Source: Purshia tridentata (taxonomy: Eukaryota; Streptophyta; Magnoliopsida; Rosales; Rosaceae). Taken from it: a stretch of 24,851 nucleotides of DNA. The stretch lies in assembly GCA_003254885.1 (NCBI GenBank), contig QANT01007800.1, positions 1 through 24,851 on the forward strand, written 5' to 3'. The notes under the pieces are model-generated. The model ran no database searches. It saw only the letters and a program-made list of their open reading frames with translations, and was not told where the DNA came from. Below, in pieces: positions 1 through 9,693 of the stretch (position 1 is its first letter; each line of letters opens with the position of its first letter). Position numbers and translations under genes: made by a program.

Positions 1-709
1 ATATTGTGCAAATATAGTAGATTCAAAGACAATTCGCATAAGCACAATAAACAATATGGTAAGCAAGAAGTTAAAGTAACGAATTCTTAGCTTCTTTTAG
101 TTTCCGATCTGGAGTACGTAGTGACTGAGTTTTTCTTGCTCTTAGTCCACCGAGTATGTAGCCCGTATTCAAGTCTCTTGTGTAGCACTTTGCTTTTACG
201 ACTGAATGAGATTGGCTAGACGGCAATGGGCAGAAGGGCTTCAGATGCCTAGGAGTACTCATCTCTGCTGTTTTTTGCTTGGCCGTGCCATGCTCACCGT
301 GCCATGCTCACCGTGCCATGGGCTGGGAGGTCGATCGAGTTTGGTCCTCCGTTCGAGTAGAACTTGTCGAGCCCATTGGGCTGCTATCACATTGGAGCTT
401 GCTGTTCGGAACTCGCAGCTCAGAGGTTGCAGCTCATTGGGTTGATGTTCGGAAAACTGGTCGAGCTCGTCGTGATTGGAGCGTATGTTCATGCTTTTAG
501 GTGGCTACCCGCTGCGGGTCGAGTTTGAAGTCAGCCACTTTAAGTTCAACCATGTCTAGTTCATGTCTTGCTGAAGGTCGTGCGTTCATATCGCAGGTTG
601 GACCTCGTCGTGGTTAAAGGTCGCACGGGCCACTGCTTCATCTGACTGTTGATCGGAGCTCGAGGCTCGCTGCTCGTAGCCGGTGGTTGAAGCTCGGAGT
701 TCCCAGGTT

Positions 710-710
<1 letters not shown>

Positions 711-741
<31 letters not shown>

Positions 742-758
742 NTTTTTTTTTTTTTTTT
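711..758. repeat. Poly-T tract with an unresolved base
   Basis: A run of about 48 T with one N at 742, inside the GC-rich retroelement body. The true length is uncertain because of the ambiguous base. On the minus strand it is a poly-A tract. Confidence 0.9.
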
Positions 759-1118
759 CGATGCAGGTTCTGCTTGGTTCTAGCTCGTTGACACTGGAGC
801 GCGCTTTCAGGTGGCTGCTGGTGCGTTCAAGTCATTGACCGCTGCGGGTCGAGTTCGAAGTCAGCCACTTCGAGTTCAGCCATATCGAGTCCATGCTCGC
901 TGCGGGTCTTGCATTCGCATCGTAGGTTCGTCATGGCTGATTGGAGCTTGCAGTTCGCTGGTCAGAATTTCGTCGAAGTCGAAGTTTGGTCGAGCTGGAG
1001 ATCGGCGATCGGAGCTAGCGAGTCTGTGGTGCATCGCGGTCGTAGGCTCGATCTCCTCGTAGGTTGGAGCTCGGATTGAACTCGTTGCGAGTTGACCTCG
1101 AAGGCCATGCTCCCTCTA

Positions 1119-1433
1119 GTTCGGAGTGGGGCGTTCTGGTCCAGTTCGACGCTTACAGAAACTGGGTCGAGCTCGCCGGAGGTTCGGAGTGGGGCGTTCT
1201 GGTCCAGTTCGAAGCTTACAGAAACTGGGTCGAGCTCGCCGGAGGTTCGGAGTGGGGCGTTCTGGTCCAGTTCGAAGCTTACAGAAACTGGGTCGAGCTC
1301 GCCGGAGGTTCGGAGTGGGGCGTTCTGGTCCAGTTCGAAGCTTACAGAAACTGGGTCGAGCTCGCCGGAGGTTCGGAGTGGGGCGTTCTGGTCCAGTTCG
1401 AAGCTTACAGAAACTGGGTCGAGCTCGCCGGAG
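1119..1433. repeat. Tandem repeat, five copies of a 63-bp unit
   Basis: Units start at 1119, 1182, 1245, 1308 and 1371, each opening with GTTCGGAGTGGGGCGTTCTG. A sixth partial unit starts at 1434 and diverges after 8 bases. The copies are nearly identical; the first has a GAC where the others have GAA. Because 63 is a multiple of 3, the array keeps several frames open on both strands, giving repetitive open frames of 130-170 codons that are not evidence of coding. It sits in the body of the minus-strand LTR element. Confidence 0.95.
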
Positions 1434-2177
1434 GTTCGGAGGTTGCAGTTTCGTGGTCGGAATTTTGTCAAGGTCGGAGTCTGGTCGAGCTGAAGATCGG
1501 CGTTTGGAGCTCGCAGGCCAGAGGTGTGTTGCGGTGGTTTGATTCGTACCTTGTTGAAGTCGATCAGATGGTCGGGCCTATGTAGACAATATCGATCTCC
1601 AAAGCGGGTCGCAGATCACTGGGTTGCGTTAGGAGCTCAAAACTAGCAGATCAAGGCTTCGTTCAGGTCCTGTTCTCACCTATCGTGGTGCGTCGCAGGG
1701 GTCGAGCTCGGCCCTCGAAGTCCTTACCTTCGTGGAGCTTCTGCCTACTTCGAGCTCGATGCGAGCTCTTCGCTGCCGAGTCGAGAGCATGACAGGGGAA
1801 AGCGCAAGGTCTGTCCTATAGAGCTCTCTTCGACGGGAGGTGCGCTGGGTCGTCTTGGTGAGACGACGGCGGTGCAAGCTCCCAACCAGCCACCGAGTCG
1901 CCGCCTCTGGTCTTCTTGAAGAGTTCATCGTTTTCACCATATATTGCTTTTGGCTAGAGAAACATTTTTGGCAGTTCTCATTTGGCCAATCATAATATCA
2001 GGAAATTTTCAATATATAACAGGAGTATTTGAAGACTTCCAGTATCAAAACACATATGTATAGAGTGGAAGATTTAGCAATTTTATCAAAGAAATTAAGA
2101 ATGTTCTCTGATCGGGGACTTGGTTCCTGCCCTCGTTGCAGACGACACCCAATGCTTCTCTAATGGCTTTTTATTTA

Positions 2178-2198
2178 GAATTCCCACAGACGGCGCCA
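2178..2198 (-). other. Primer-binding site of the gypsy-type element
   Basis: Read on the minus strand this is TGGCGCCGTCTGTGGGAATT, the well-known primer-binding and leader start of many plant Ty3/gypsy elements. It starts one base inside the LTR end at 2200. Confidence 0.75.
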
Positions 2199-2199
2199 T

Positions 2200-2695
2200 T
2201 GTTGATGCCAAAAATCTCCAGTAATGATAATTGGTCAACAAAAATTGTTCACGATCATCTTGAGAAGCCAAATTCCATCTTCAGTCGTCGCCCACAAATG
2301 CGGAGGGGGGGTGTACCTGCAAAAAACACTCCGATGCCAAAATGAGTCCAGATTCAGTGTGTTTCTTCATTTTTTCCATTGTCTCCGTCCCCCATTGCGT
2401 GGAGGTATATTACCTCTTTATAGCCAAGCAGGCCTTCCTGTTATCTTTTACGTTCACCCCTTTATTTCTCTCATTAAACCTTCTTGATGAGCCTGGTTGT
2501 GGGGGTTTTTTTCGTGGGTGGTATTATGGTGGTAAATGGGCTATTATTCTAATTAAAGAGGGGGGTTATCCTTTGTTCCGGGCTTAAGTTTATACTTTGC
2601 CTTTCGGGCTTTACTTCCTTTATTTGGGGCTTTCATATCGTTATTTCGGACTGGGCCTTACTGCTTTTCGGGTTTAGGCCCAGACATTTTTAACA
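2200..2695 (-). repeat. 5' LTR of the gypsy-type element
   Basis: On the + strand it begins TGTTGATG and ends TTTTTAACA, so on its own strand it runs from TGTTAAAA to CATCAACA, with the expected TG...CA ends. It is 496 bp long. Next to it lies a plant gypsy primer-binding site separated by one base, which fixes the orientation. The + strand flank after 2695 is gene-array DNA. The target-site duplication cannot be checked because the other end is outside the window. Confidence 0.7.
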
Positions 2696-2890
2696 TCCAC
2701 AATGTGAGATGCAGCTTTTAATGTCATGTTGAATATGCTTTAGAACTATTTGTGCAATTTTGTTTTATTCTGCAGCATATCTATCTTAAATTTATGCCTA
2801 TGGGACGAATCATTGCAGAGGACAAATGTTAATTATAACAATAATGACGTTTAGACATAGAAACTACCCTCATCCCATTCATTCCAAGCC
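2696..2890 (+). pseudogene. Orphan 3' flank of a lost family member
   Basis: This stretch aligns with the 3' flank of copy 2 (about 6960-7140). It carries a version of the shared 3' block (GAGATGCAGCTTTTAATGT at 2706-2724), then an ATATGCTTTAGA-like and TTTGTGCAATTTTGTT stretch, then a match to the sequence around the ACATGGAACCTACCATCATCCCA segment of copy 2. No coding exon is present to its left, only the gypsy LTR. I infer that the LTR element inserted into the 3' end of another array copy, whose exons were lost or lie outside the window. Confidence 0.55.
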
Positions 2891-3661
2891 AATTCATCGT
2901 TGATCATTAAACAGCGAAGGTTGGTGTTTGGTGATTTTTGGCTAAGTCGGATTACAAAGTCAATTAATTAAGTACCATGTGTGCGAAAGTGTATTTGATG
3001 GCAAAAGTAAAATAAACTTTGAATCGTAAAAATGTAATGAAATTCAATTTCTTGGTCAGATTATACATAATTTTACTACGTACAAGCGCAGCTCAAGTCC
3101 AACTCAAACCTTAACTCGAAGTACCACCATTTTTCTTGGGCTAGTTTTTCGGATTGTCAAGAACCTTAAAAAGTAGGGTTTCACAAACACAATCCACTCA
3201 CTCAGATCAATTAAGTTTCTAAACTTCAATGAAAACTATTTCTTAAGAAACATATTCTTTCATTTGCATTCGGTCAAGAATATAAAAGGACAATGTGAAA
3301 CATACTCCTTCACTTATGCCATCACTAAAAGTCATAGTGTACTCAAATGCATATTTTCTTAATTTTCATAAATAGGGTACGTATAGCTCAACACCAAAAG
3401 GCAACTAAATATCTTTAAAAAGACAAATAGTAATAGTAAAACGTACGATCGACAAAAAGACAACTCATGAAATTTTTAATTAAATTGATTCTTGATTTAT
3501 ATATTTTGTTTTAACTTGGGGAGGTGGCTCGGGATTCAAAATTAGTCATCTTCCAAATCCAACACTGAGAATATAATTACCACATATTAGTTGATAATTA
3601 ACTTGAAATTTTAGTAATAATCAAAAGATTCAAAACTACCAATTAATGCTTTCAATAAGGA
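2891..3661. other. AT-rich intergenic DNA, no gene seen
   Basis: No convincing open frame, RNA gene or named repeat was found. It separates the orphan 3' flank from the orphan promoter, so it may hold the remains of the deleted copies. Confidence 0.6.
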
Positions 3662-3812
3662 GAATTATAACAAACCGAAAATAACAAGAGCAAGAATAAT
3701 TAAAAACAGAGAGAGAGTGAGAGATAGAGAAGTAATATATTCTTCTACAACGTACGTACTTATGCATGGATGAAAAGGCACATACCTGCATTCTTGGGCT
3801 CTAAAATATATT
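3662..3812 (+). promoter_or_regulatory. Orphan promoter relic of the gene family
   Basis: It aligns with the promoter of copy 1 (about 4385-4510): a poly-purine GAGAGAGAGTGAGAG stretch, TAATATATTCTTCTACAAC, then CTTATGCATGGATGAAAAGGCA and TGCATTCTTGGGCTCTA. Homology stops just where the TATA box would stand, which here reads CTAAAATATATT. No exon follows before copy 1. This is a duplicated promoter whose gene body has gone or was never duplicated. Confidence 0.6.
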
Positions 3813-4046
3813 AAAAAAATTTCAAAAACAAAAAGCACAGATGTGTAGAAAGGTGTTGAATGGTAGTGGGGTGATAGCAAGATTAATAAATTAATGCATA
3901 GGGGTCACAACAAGTCAGGATCGAAGGATTAGCTATCAATTACGTACCCCATTTTGGATTGACTACCATCGTCTGATGAAAGACTTGGTTTTTTGTTTTT
4001 TTGGTAGTGTAGGTCCATCATTTTCATTAAAAAAAAAAACTTCAAT

Positions 4047-4210
4047 CTAAAAAATGAAAGTTACCCGATTTATTTACCTGATTTTTGGAAACCGATTGCT
4101 GGATATTATATACGAAGCGACACAAACTAAAAAATGAAAGTTACCCGATTTATTAATTTACCTGATTTTTGGACACCGATTGCTGGATATTATATACGAA
4201 GCGACACAAA
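4047..4210. repeat. Direct tandem duplication, about 80 bp x 2
   Basis: Unit 1 is 4047-4126 and unit 2 is 4127-4210. Both contain TGAAAGTTACCCGATTTATT, CCGATTGCTGGATATTATAT and ACGAAGCGACACAAAC. Unit 2 has four extra bases and few substitutions, so the duplication is fairly recent. It lies about 170 bp upstream of the copy 1 promoter block. Confidence 0.9.
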
Positions 4211-4453
4211 CATCAGATCTAGAGTATTTTTCCAATTCAGTGTCTTATTCAATGTACCAAACATGTCCTTAGTAATTCCAAAGGGCCAGTTGACGCAATT
4301 GAAACTTTAACAAATTGAACTAATTTGAGTAATATATATATGAAAACAACGGATGTTGATTTCAGTAATGGAAAAAAACCCAACAGAATAATGGCAAGAA
4401 TATTAAAAACAGAGAGAGAGAGAGTGAGAGGTAGAGAATTAATATAATATTCT

Positions 4454-4511
4454 ACAACTTATGCGTGGATGAAAAGGCACCCACCTGCATGCTTGGGCTC
4501 TATTTAAGCAT
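4454..4511 (+). promoter_or_regulatory. Copy 1 core promoter: family block plus TATA box
   Basis: The conserved block runs from ACAACTTATGC at 4454 through ATGAAAAGGCACCC, followed by a TGCATGC stretch. The TATA box TATTTAA is at 4501-4507, followed by GCATAG. The start codon at 4547 is 40 bp downstream, close to the usual plant spacing. The leader carries AATCACAAAA, which recurs in other copies. Confidence 0.6.
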
Positions 4512-4546
4512 AGTTTTTTGTATGTCCTAGATCTATAATCACAAAA

Positions 4547-5140
4547 ATGGGAGCTGGAATTGGTTTAATGAGATTTATGGTGAGCATTATGGTTGAGATG
4601 ATAATGGTATTGACCGTATGGTCAATGTTTAGTTATGCAGTGAATGCCATAAATGAGCCTACTACTCCATTTCTCCCTCCAATACTTACAGTGCTTCCTT
4701 CTCATGATCATTACCTTCTCTCTTCTCCTTCTTCTTCTTCTTCTGATCTTGATGGTAAGCATCGCGGGAGACGGAACCACTGGATATTGAACCTCCCCAC
4801 GAAAGTCAGACTTCCCATATGCCTAGCCGGGTCTGCTTTGTCGTGCGTAGGTGCACTGCGGTTGAAGCCAGTATCTGCAGCTTGCACTGCTGGAGGTGTC
4901 GGAATATGTTTCATAGCCCTGAATGATGCAATTTATGGCTGTACTACTCATTGTGCAAAGTCCATAAGCACCCATTTTGCTTTTGGTAATAGTTAAAAAG
5001 ATTTGTTCAATTAGAATTATATATCGAGAATAGTCCTGTTTCTGTATTTAATTCTTGGGTTTTTTTTTATTGTTACAGATGTTGATCAAATGGAAAACCA
5101 CATGACAAGCTGCTACAACAGTTGCAAAATGAACTACTAG
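4547..5140 (+). CDS. Copy 1: secreted eight-cysteine protein, thionin-like (tentative)
   Basis: Exon 1 is 4547-4985 and exon 2 is 5079-5140, with a phase-1 GT-AG intron (4986-5078, 93 bp). The product has 166 residues. Residues 1 to about 31-34 form a signal peptide. Residues 35-70 are Pro/Ser-rich, with LSSPSSSSSD from residue 58. Cysteines are at 92, 100, 113, 121, 132, 136, 158 and 162; the last two are encoded by exon 2. A basic KHRGRR stretch at 71-76 is unique to this copy and might be a processing site. The exon 2 tail resembles the C-terminus of plant thionin-like proteins, so the role may be defence or cell signalling in the extracellular space. That is inferred from weak similarity. 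The start is supported by the TATA spacing and by alignment with the other copies. Confidence 0.75.
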
Positions 5141-5978
5141 TGTTTTTCTGTATTGAATCACATGCAATATTATTGGGTTGTATATTTTTTTTTTTGACCA
5201 TGCAATGTGTTGTATGTTTACAATTAAAAAAGGAAGGCGCTATTCACGCTAGCTCCCTAAATGTAATTATGCACTACTCCAATAATTTAAATTCATTATT
5301 CAATCTCTTTTTATCGATTGATTTAATTTCCACAATCGCCCTTGATCACTTCACTGTAACAGTCATGCTCGCAACAGTCTTCCTATTTCTGCGCCTTTTC
5401 TTCTTCACCACAAGTCTGAACATCCTTTTCCACAAAAATTCACATAGACATGATATGTGATAATGTCCAAATATAAACAGAGTCACTATCATTGTGCCAC
5501 TATATGATTCACTGAGTAATATGATCAACTTGAATTTGCATGAAGTGGATGAGTAATTAAGCAATTTAATGGCAGGAGTACATGAGTGACAGTCATTATT
5601 GCTCGTAGCTTCTACTTTTCACAATCCGCATGGCATCTTCAAATCAATGACAACAAAATGAAAAGAAGAGGAATTAAAAAAAAGAAAAAAAGAAAAGAGA
5701 GGTAAATAAAATTTCAGTTTGCGATTGGTTTAAGGACTGAGTTTCATTTTTGCCATCAAACCAGAAACACTTTATTTCATTCTTTCCATCAAACTATAAA
5801 CACTTCATTTCATAAAATCAGTCAAACCCATTTGGCCGTTTGTCCATTATAAACACCAGCAGCTAGTTATCTCTGCTATTTCCTCATTGGAATTTACCTG
5901 CAGTTTTGGAATTTACTTACCTAACGAAAAAAATTCACAATGTGGCACCTTAATTTAAAAAATTTGCAATGTCAAACC
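5141..5978. other. Intergenic DNA between copies 1 and 2
   Basis: AT-rich. Open frames here are short, lack homology to the family and overlap the exon 2 shadow of copy 1. No RNA gene or named element was recognised. Confidence 0.6.
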
Positions 5979-6101
5979 ATGGTTACATTTTGTCACATTT
6001 TTCGTTAAAATGAGGGTATTTTGGTCTTTATATATATATATATTACTTTGTTATCTCGTTAAACAGAAAATTAAAACAAATATGTGACAATGAGCAACCA
6101 T
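5979..6101. repeat. Imperfect inverted repeat upstream of copy 2
   Basis: The left arm is 5979-6008, starting ATGGTTACATTTTGTCACAT, and the right arm is 6071-6101, ending ATGTGACAATGAGCAACCAT. They are about 30 bp each and mostly complementary, around a 62-base AT-rich loop with a TA run. It could be a decayed MITE or a hairpin-forming promoter relic. No target duplication was established. Confidence 0.6.
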
Positions 6102-6138
6102 GCACAAAATGTAATAGGGAGAGAGAGAATATCCTTGT

Positions 6139-6286
6139 ACAACTTATGCACCCATGAAAAGGCATCCATCTAGGTTGGCTCTTACGCGATGTAATAAGCT
6201 CTTAGCTTTCTTGAATGAAATCATCTTTTACACCCAAAAAAAAAAAAAAAAAGGCATCCGCCTAGTTGGGTTCTACTTAAGCATGG
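6139..6286 (+). promoter_or_regulatory. Copy 2 promoter, split by an insertion
   Basis: The family block (ACAACTTATGC...ATGAAAAGGCATCC) is at about 6139-6167. The TATA equivalent is the weaker TACTTAA at 6274-6280, followed by GCATGG. In copy 1 the two are about 20 bp apart; here a poly-A insertion (6183-6252) moves them more than 100 bp apart and leaves a second GGCATCC half-block next to the TATA. Confidence 0.55.
6183..6252 (+). mobile_element. Poly-A-tailed retro-insertion, probably a truncated LINE 3' end
   Basis: About 50 bp of unique sequence (TACGCGATGTAATAAGCTCT... to TTTTACACCC) ends in about 17 A. It is flanked by a diverged direct repeat, left about 6161-6182 (GGCATCCATCTAGGTTGGCT) and right about 6253-6273 (GGCATCCGCCTAGTTGGG). 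This fits target-primed reverse transcription of a 5'-truncated element. It sits inside the copy 2 promoter. Confidence 0.6.
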
Positions 6287-6331
6287 TTATGTGTCAAGAC
6301 CTTAAATCACAAAAATTTTTAATATAAAGGG

Positions 6332-6940
6332 ATGGAGGCTGTGGGAGGAATCGGTGATCGGAGATATATACTCATGATGACCATTATGGTTGTGATGATA
6401 GTGGTATTGCCAATTTTGAATTGTGCAGTGAATGCCATTAACGAGCCTACCACTCCATCTCTCCCTCCACGATTTACAGTGCTTCCTTCTCATGATCATC
6501 ACCCTCTCTCTTCGTCTTCTTCTTCTTCTGACAATTTTAAAGGTTTCCATCTCTCCTTGAATTTTAGACTTCCGGTGTGCCTTGCGGCCCCAGTTTTTCC
6601 ATGCAATATCCGAGGGTTAAAAGCAAAAGGTTATTTAGCTTGCAATGTTGGACTTGCTGGACTATGTCTAATAAGTCTGTCTGATGCAATTTATGGTTGT
6701 ACTACTGGTTGTACAAAGTCCATAAGCACCCAATTTGATTTTGGTAAGTGGTAACTACTTCTCACCTCTCTTTCTCAAAAAAAGTTTAAAAAAAGATTTG
6801 TTCGGTTAGAAATTTATATCACGGAAATTAAGTACGTTTTCATTTATAACATTCTTGGGCTTTTATTTATTGTTATAGATTTTGATCAAGTGGAAGGCTA
6901 CATGATGAACTGCTATGACAGTTGCAAGATGAATTATTAG
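6332..6940 (+). CDS. Copy 2: secreted eight-cysteine protein, thionin-like (tentative)
   Basis: Exon 1 is 6332-6743 and exon 2 is 6879-6940, with a phase-1 GT-AG intron of 135 bp and a strong GTAAGTG donor. The product has 157 residues. A hydrophobic signal peptide covers roughly residues 10-34, followed by a Pro-rich spacer and a run of seven Ser encoded partly by TCT repeats. The cysteine spacing is C-x7-C-x12-C-x7-C-x10-C-x3-C, then x21 and C-x3-C. The SLSDAIYGCTTGCTKSISTQ stretch is the most conserved part of exon 1. The spacer has lost the Pro of LSSPSS. It is closest to copy 1 in its leader, spacer and intron. An extracellular role is inferred from the signal peptide and paired cysteines. 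Confidence 0.75.
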
Positions 6941-8849
6941 CTTTTTTTTATTTTGTTGTTGTTGTAATATGTTTAAAATATGCTTTAGATTTATTTGTGC
7001 AATTTTGTTATATGCAGCTGCATTTCTATCTTTTAATATATGCCAATAATGCGTATGTACGTGTGATCATATTGGAACTGCATACAATAGGTTCAGACAT
7101 GGAACCTACCATCATCCCACGTAGTCATTCCAGTTGATAGATAACAATTGATTAGAGGGCAAAACCACTTTTTTCACTTACCCAAGACCCTAGGCTATGG
7201 TGACTAACCTAAGAGAGAGCCACGTACAAGAGGGAGAAATTGAGACGTGTACTTTATTTCTAGGCTGAGAGGGAAGCACAGCTTAGAACTATATATATTG
7301 AGTTCTTGGCTTCAATGGATCGATGAATTATGAAGGCTCCCCCTTCCTCTATTTATAGTGGTTCATCGGAGGGTGATGGGATAAGGTGAGCTTCTCTTTT
7401 AATTTCAAATTCAAGCTCAAACCCTTTATTCTCCATAATTTATACAGTTGATATTAGAGCATCCTCTTATTAGCTGGAGATGTGTTTGCCTCAAAATTTC
7501 TAAAGCCATATGTCGAACAAGCCGTGAATGCAAGAAAATTCTTGAGCATGTGCTAGTATGCAGCTGTAGATCGAGCATACAATTATGAATTTTTCGCTTA
7601 AGTCTGATTTCAAGCCAAATGATATTATGGATGAGGTAGGAACAGGATCTCCACATTAGGTTCTCGATCATTGTCTTGATGCAAGGACTTTGTGAGGGTG
7701 TTATGAATGTATAAATGATGGGTGTTCGATTGACAAAAATAACAATAAAATTAAAAGTGCAATTAAAAATTAATGCGAAAATTAAACATGTAACTAAAAG
7801 TAAATGCAAAAAATAAAAGTGCGATGAAAGTAACTGTATGGAAAAAGAAAAGTGCAGGACTTTAAAGGTGAAAGAAAATTAAAAATTTGAGGAAATTTAA
7901 AGAGAGAAAAAAGCAAATCTAAGACTAAGTGTGTAAAATAAATCTACAACTAAGAATAAAATAAAATGCACGAAAATGAAAATGAAAAGCCATAAGTTCA
8001 AAAAAAAAAAATTTAATTGAATTTAATGGAAAGCATTAATGAAAAACATTAAAACTAAACATAAACCTAAGTTCGATAATTAGATTAACCATGAGGTTAA
8101 CCTCGTGATCAATCTAAAAACAACTTCAAAAGAAAAATAAAGCATTAGAACCTTAATAAGTTCATGAGACTAATCATGGGACTAACCTCAATCCCTCTAA
8201 AAAGGAACTATTGCAAAAGAGAAATTTAAACTAAATCATAATAACTAAAAGATGGGCATGCGAGGTAAATGCTTGAAAGACGTGAATGATTTTTGTGTTT
8301 GGTGATGATCTTTTGGTTGGTTTCATTCGTTTTGCTTCTCCAATTGGTTGTAACTTGTATCCATAAGGTTCAACGACAAACCTATTGGGCTGGGCTATTA
8401 CTTGGCTTCAAAGAAAACTCCTAACCAATCTCACAGATTGATGAGATCATATTTTTATCCTCTATCGTCTTAGTTTTCAAGAATTTCCAAACTCTTCTCA
8501 TAGAGGGCTTGGGGTAAACTTGGAGTACTTAAGAGGCCAAAAAAAAAAAAAAACTTGGAGTACTTGAAGTTCAAATCTTTGGCATCAAATTCTAGAAATC
8601 TTTCATGCGGTCTTGACCATAGCAATTGATGCGATTCTCTCAAATTATGACTTCTTCTTCGCTTTGAATTTTGAACTTGAGAGGACTCTTGCCTTGGCAA
8701 AAGACTGAATGAATATATGTCACACAATAATTAGGTTGTCGGTAGTAGCTCATTATCCTTGGACATTGAATGGACTTTCATGATGCTCTTAAATCATCTC
8801 TAAAAACCGTGGTTGAAGTGTCGTTGTCAACATGAGTTACTTTCCTGCC
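6941..8849. other. Long intergenic stretch, probably transposon-derived, no gene recognised
   Basis: The first 200 bp is the 3' flank shared with the orphan flank at 2696-2890. The rest is AT-rich, with an A-rich part at about 7740-8220. Minus-strand open frames at 7426-7809 and 8470-8727 show no motif I recognise. No LTR, TIR or RNA gene could be delimited. Confidence 0.5.
8516..8565 (+). mobile_element. Minimal poly-A retro-insertion with perfect target duplication
   Basis: The 15-base direct repeat AAACTTGGAGTACTT is at 8516-8530 and 8551-8565. Between them lie 20 bases: AAGAGGCC followed by A's. A poly-A end with an exact 15-bp target duplication is the mark of LINE-type integration; here almost nothing but the tail was copied. 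Slippage duplication is the alternative. Confidence 0.6.
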
Positions 8850-9262
8850 ATTAATGGTAACAAATATGATGATGATGGTATCGTCAATATTTAATTATGC
8901 AGTGAATATAATATATGCGAGCCTCCTACTCCATCTCTCCCTCGAGTACTTACAGTTCCCTCTCATGATCATCACCTTCCCTCTTATGGCGTCTTTCTGC
9001 GTGCCTAGCCGAGCCTGCTTTGTTGTCCACTGGTGCACTGCTGTAGCCGCCAAGATATGTACTAATATCATAATTTGCCATCATGAAGCTGCTGGACCAT
9101 GTTTAATAGCCCTCGATAATGCAATTTATGGTTGTACTACTCATTGCACAAAGTCCATAATCCCATTTTGCTTTTGGCAAAAGATTCTTACCTTTTTTTT
9201 TAATAAGGATTTGTTTAATTAGAACTTTATATCAAGAAAAAGTACGGTTTTCATTTAAGATA
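8850..9262 (+). pseudogene. Copy 3: decayed family member, exon 1 only
   Basis: Homology to copy 1 runs from about 8850, within the signal-peptide region, through the conserved DNAIYGCTTHCTKS stretch to the early intron (to about 9262). The family start codon, TATA box and upstream block are absent. Compensating frameshifts are visible after the signal peptide (near 8905-8920) and around the first cysteine pair. The Ser-rich spacer is largely deleted, and the donor GGTAA reads GGCAA. No second exon is found downstream. An open frame of 122 codons survives over 8854-9222, but it crosses the frameshifts and the lost splice site, so I call it a pseudogene. Confidence 0.75.
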
Positions 9263-9540
9263 CACCTCCTGCGGCTTTTGAAGGCTTTGATCGAGAGACA
9301 GGCATCTTGAAGAATAGGTTGCTTTGCTAGGCATCTTACTCTGGCATGACCGCTAGGCCTCTTTTGAAGCTAGGCCTTCTAGAAGTATGCCGTATAGAAG
9401 TAGCCAGCCACTTGGATTCTTGTTTTCCTTGAAATAAAAATTCGATAATTAAACCTATATTCTAAAGTTTAAATTTCTTATTTTTCTTTAGAAAAGATAA
9501 TGGATTATATTATAATTTCAAAGAAAAATAAAAAAGTATA
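9263..9540. other. Intergenic DNA after the pseudogene, nothing recognised
   Basis: A moderately GC-rich stretch (9280-9410) with repeated AGGC(A/C)TCTT words, then AT-rich DNA. It replaces the expected second exon of copy 3. No element ends were found. Confidence 0.5.
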
Positions 9541-9600
9541 GAGCTTTCCACCGCTTAGCGGTGGATGCCTCTTTCCTTGGTTGGTGGTTATATTTGTGAC
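9541..9600 (+). promoter_or_regulatory. Distal conserved module of copy 4, with a perfect palindrome
   Basis: Contains TCCACCGC-TTA-GCGGTGGA at 9547-9565, two perfect 8-base arms with a 3-base loop. Then comes CCTCTTTCCTTGGTTGGTGG, which aligns with the modules upstream of copies 5 and 6. An inverted CCAAT-like ATTGG is conserved in the other copies but reads GTTGG here. Confidence 0.5.
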
Positions 9601-9693
9601 AGTGAGAAGATTAAATTTAGTGAACATTTAATTACAAGAATAATTAAACCTATATATATATATAGGGAGAGAAGGTAGCAACTGAAATTCTGC

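Larger units (their letters stand above)
1..2695 (-). mobile_element. 5' part of a Ty3/gypsy-type LTR retrotransposon, probably non-autonomous, cut by the window edge
   Basis: The 5' LTR lies at 2200-2695 and the primer-binding site just below it, so the element is transcribed on the minus strand and its body runs toward position 1. The internal part is markedly GC-richer than the rest of the window and full of CGAGCT/GGTCGAG words. It contains a poly-T run and a 63-bp tandem repeat. No reverse transcriptase, integrase or protease motif is visible in any frame over 1-2190. A minus-strand reading frame starting near 1940 begins Met-Val-Lys-Thr, a common gag-leader start in this group, but it does not continue as a recognisable gag. 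This fits a non-autonomous (LARD-like) derivative. The 3' LTR, if present, lies outside the window. Confidence 0.65.

Noticed and set aside
962..1585. Overlapping long open frames on both strands with a repeated 21-residue unit
   Set aside because: They are produced by the 63-bp tandem repeat, which leaves several frames open at once; no domain, start context or codon bias supports one.
4986..4996. Single-exon reading of copy 1 (and likewise of copies 2, 4, 5, 6, 7 and 8) ending soon after the splice donor
   Set aside because: Every copy has a GT donor at the same codon, and an AG acceptor followed by a conserved phase-compatible exon with two more cysteines.
5122..5460. 112-codon open frame after copy 1
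   Set aside because: It starts inside exon 2 of copy 1 in another frame and continues into AT-rich 3' flank; no family motif.
6922..7137. 71-codon open frame after copy 2
   Set aside because: Same situation: a frame-shifted reading of exon 2 and the 3' flank.
8854..9222. Copy 3 as an intact single-exon gene
   Set aside because: No promoter block, frameshifts relative to copies 1 and 2, a destroyed splice donor, and cysteines 7 and 8 missing.
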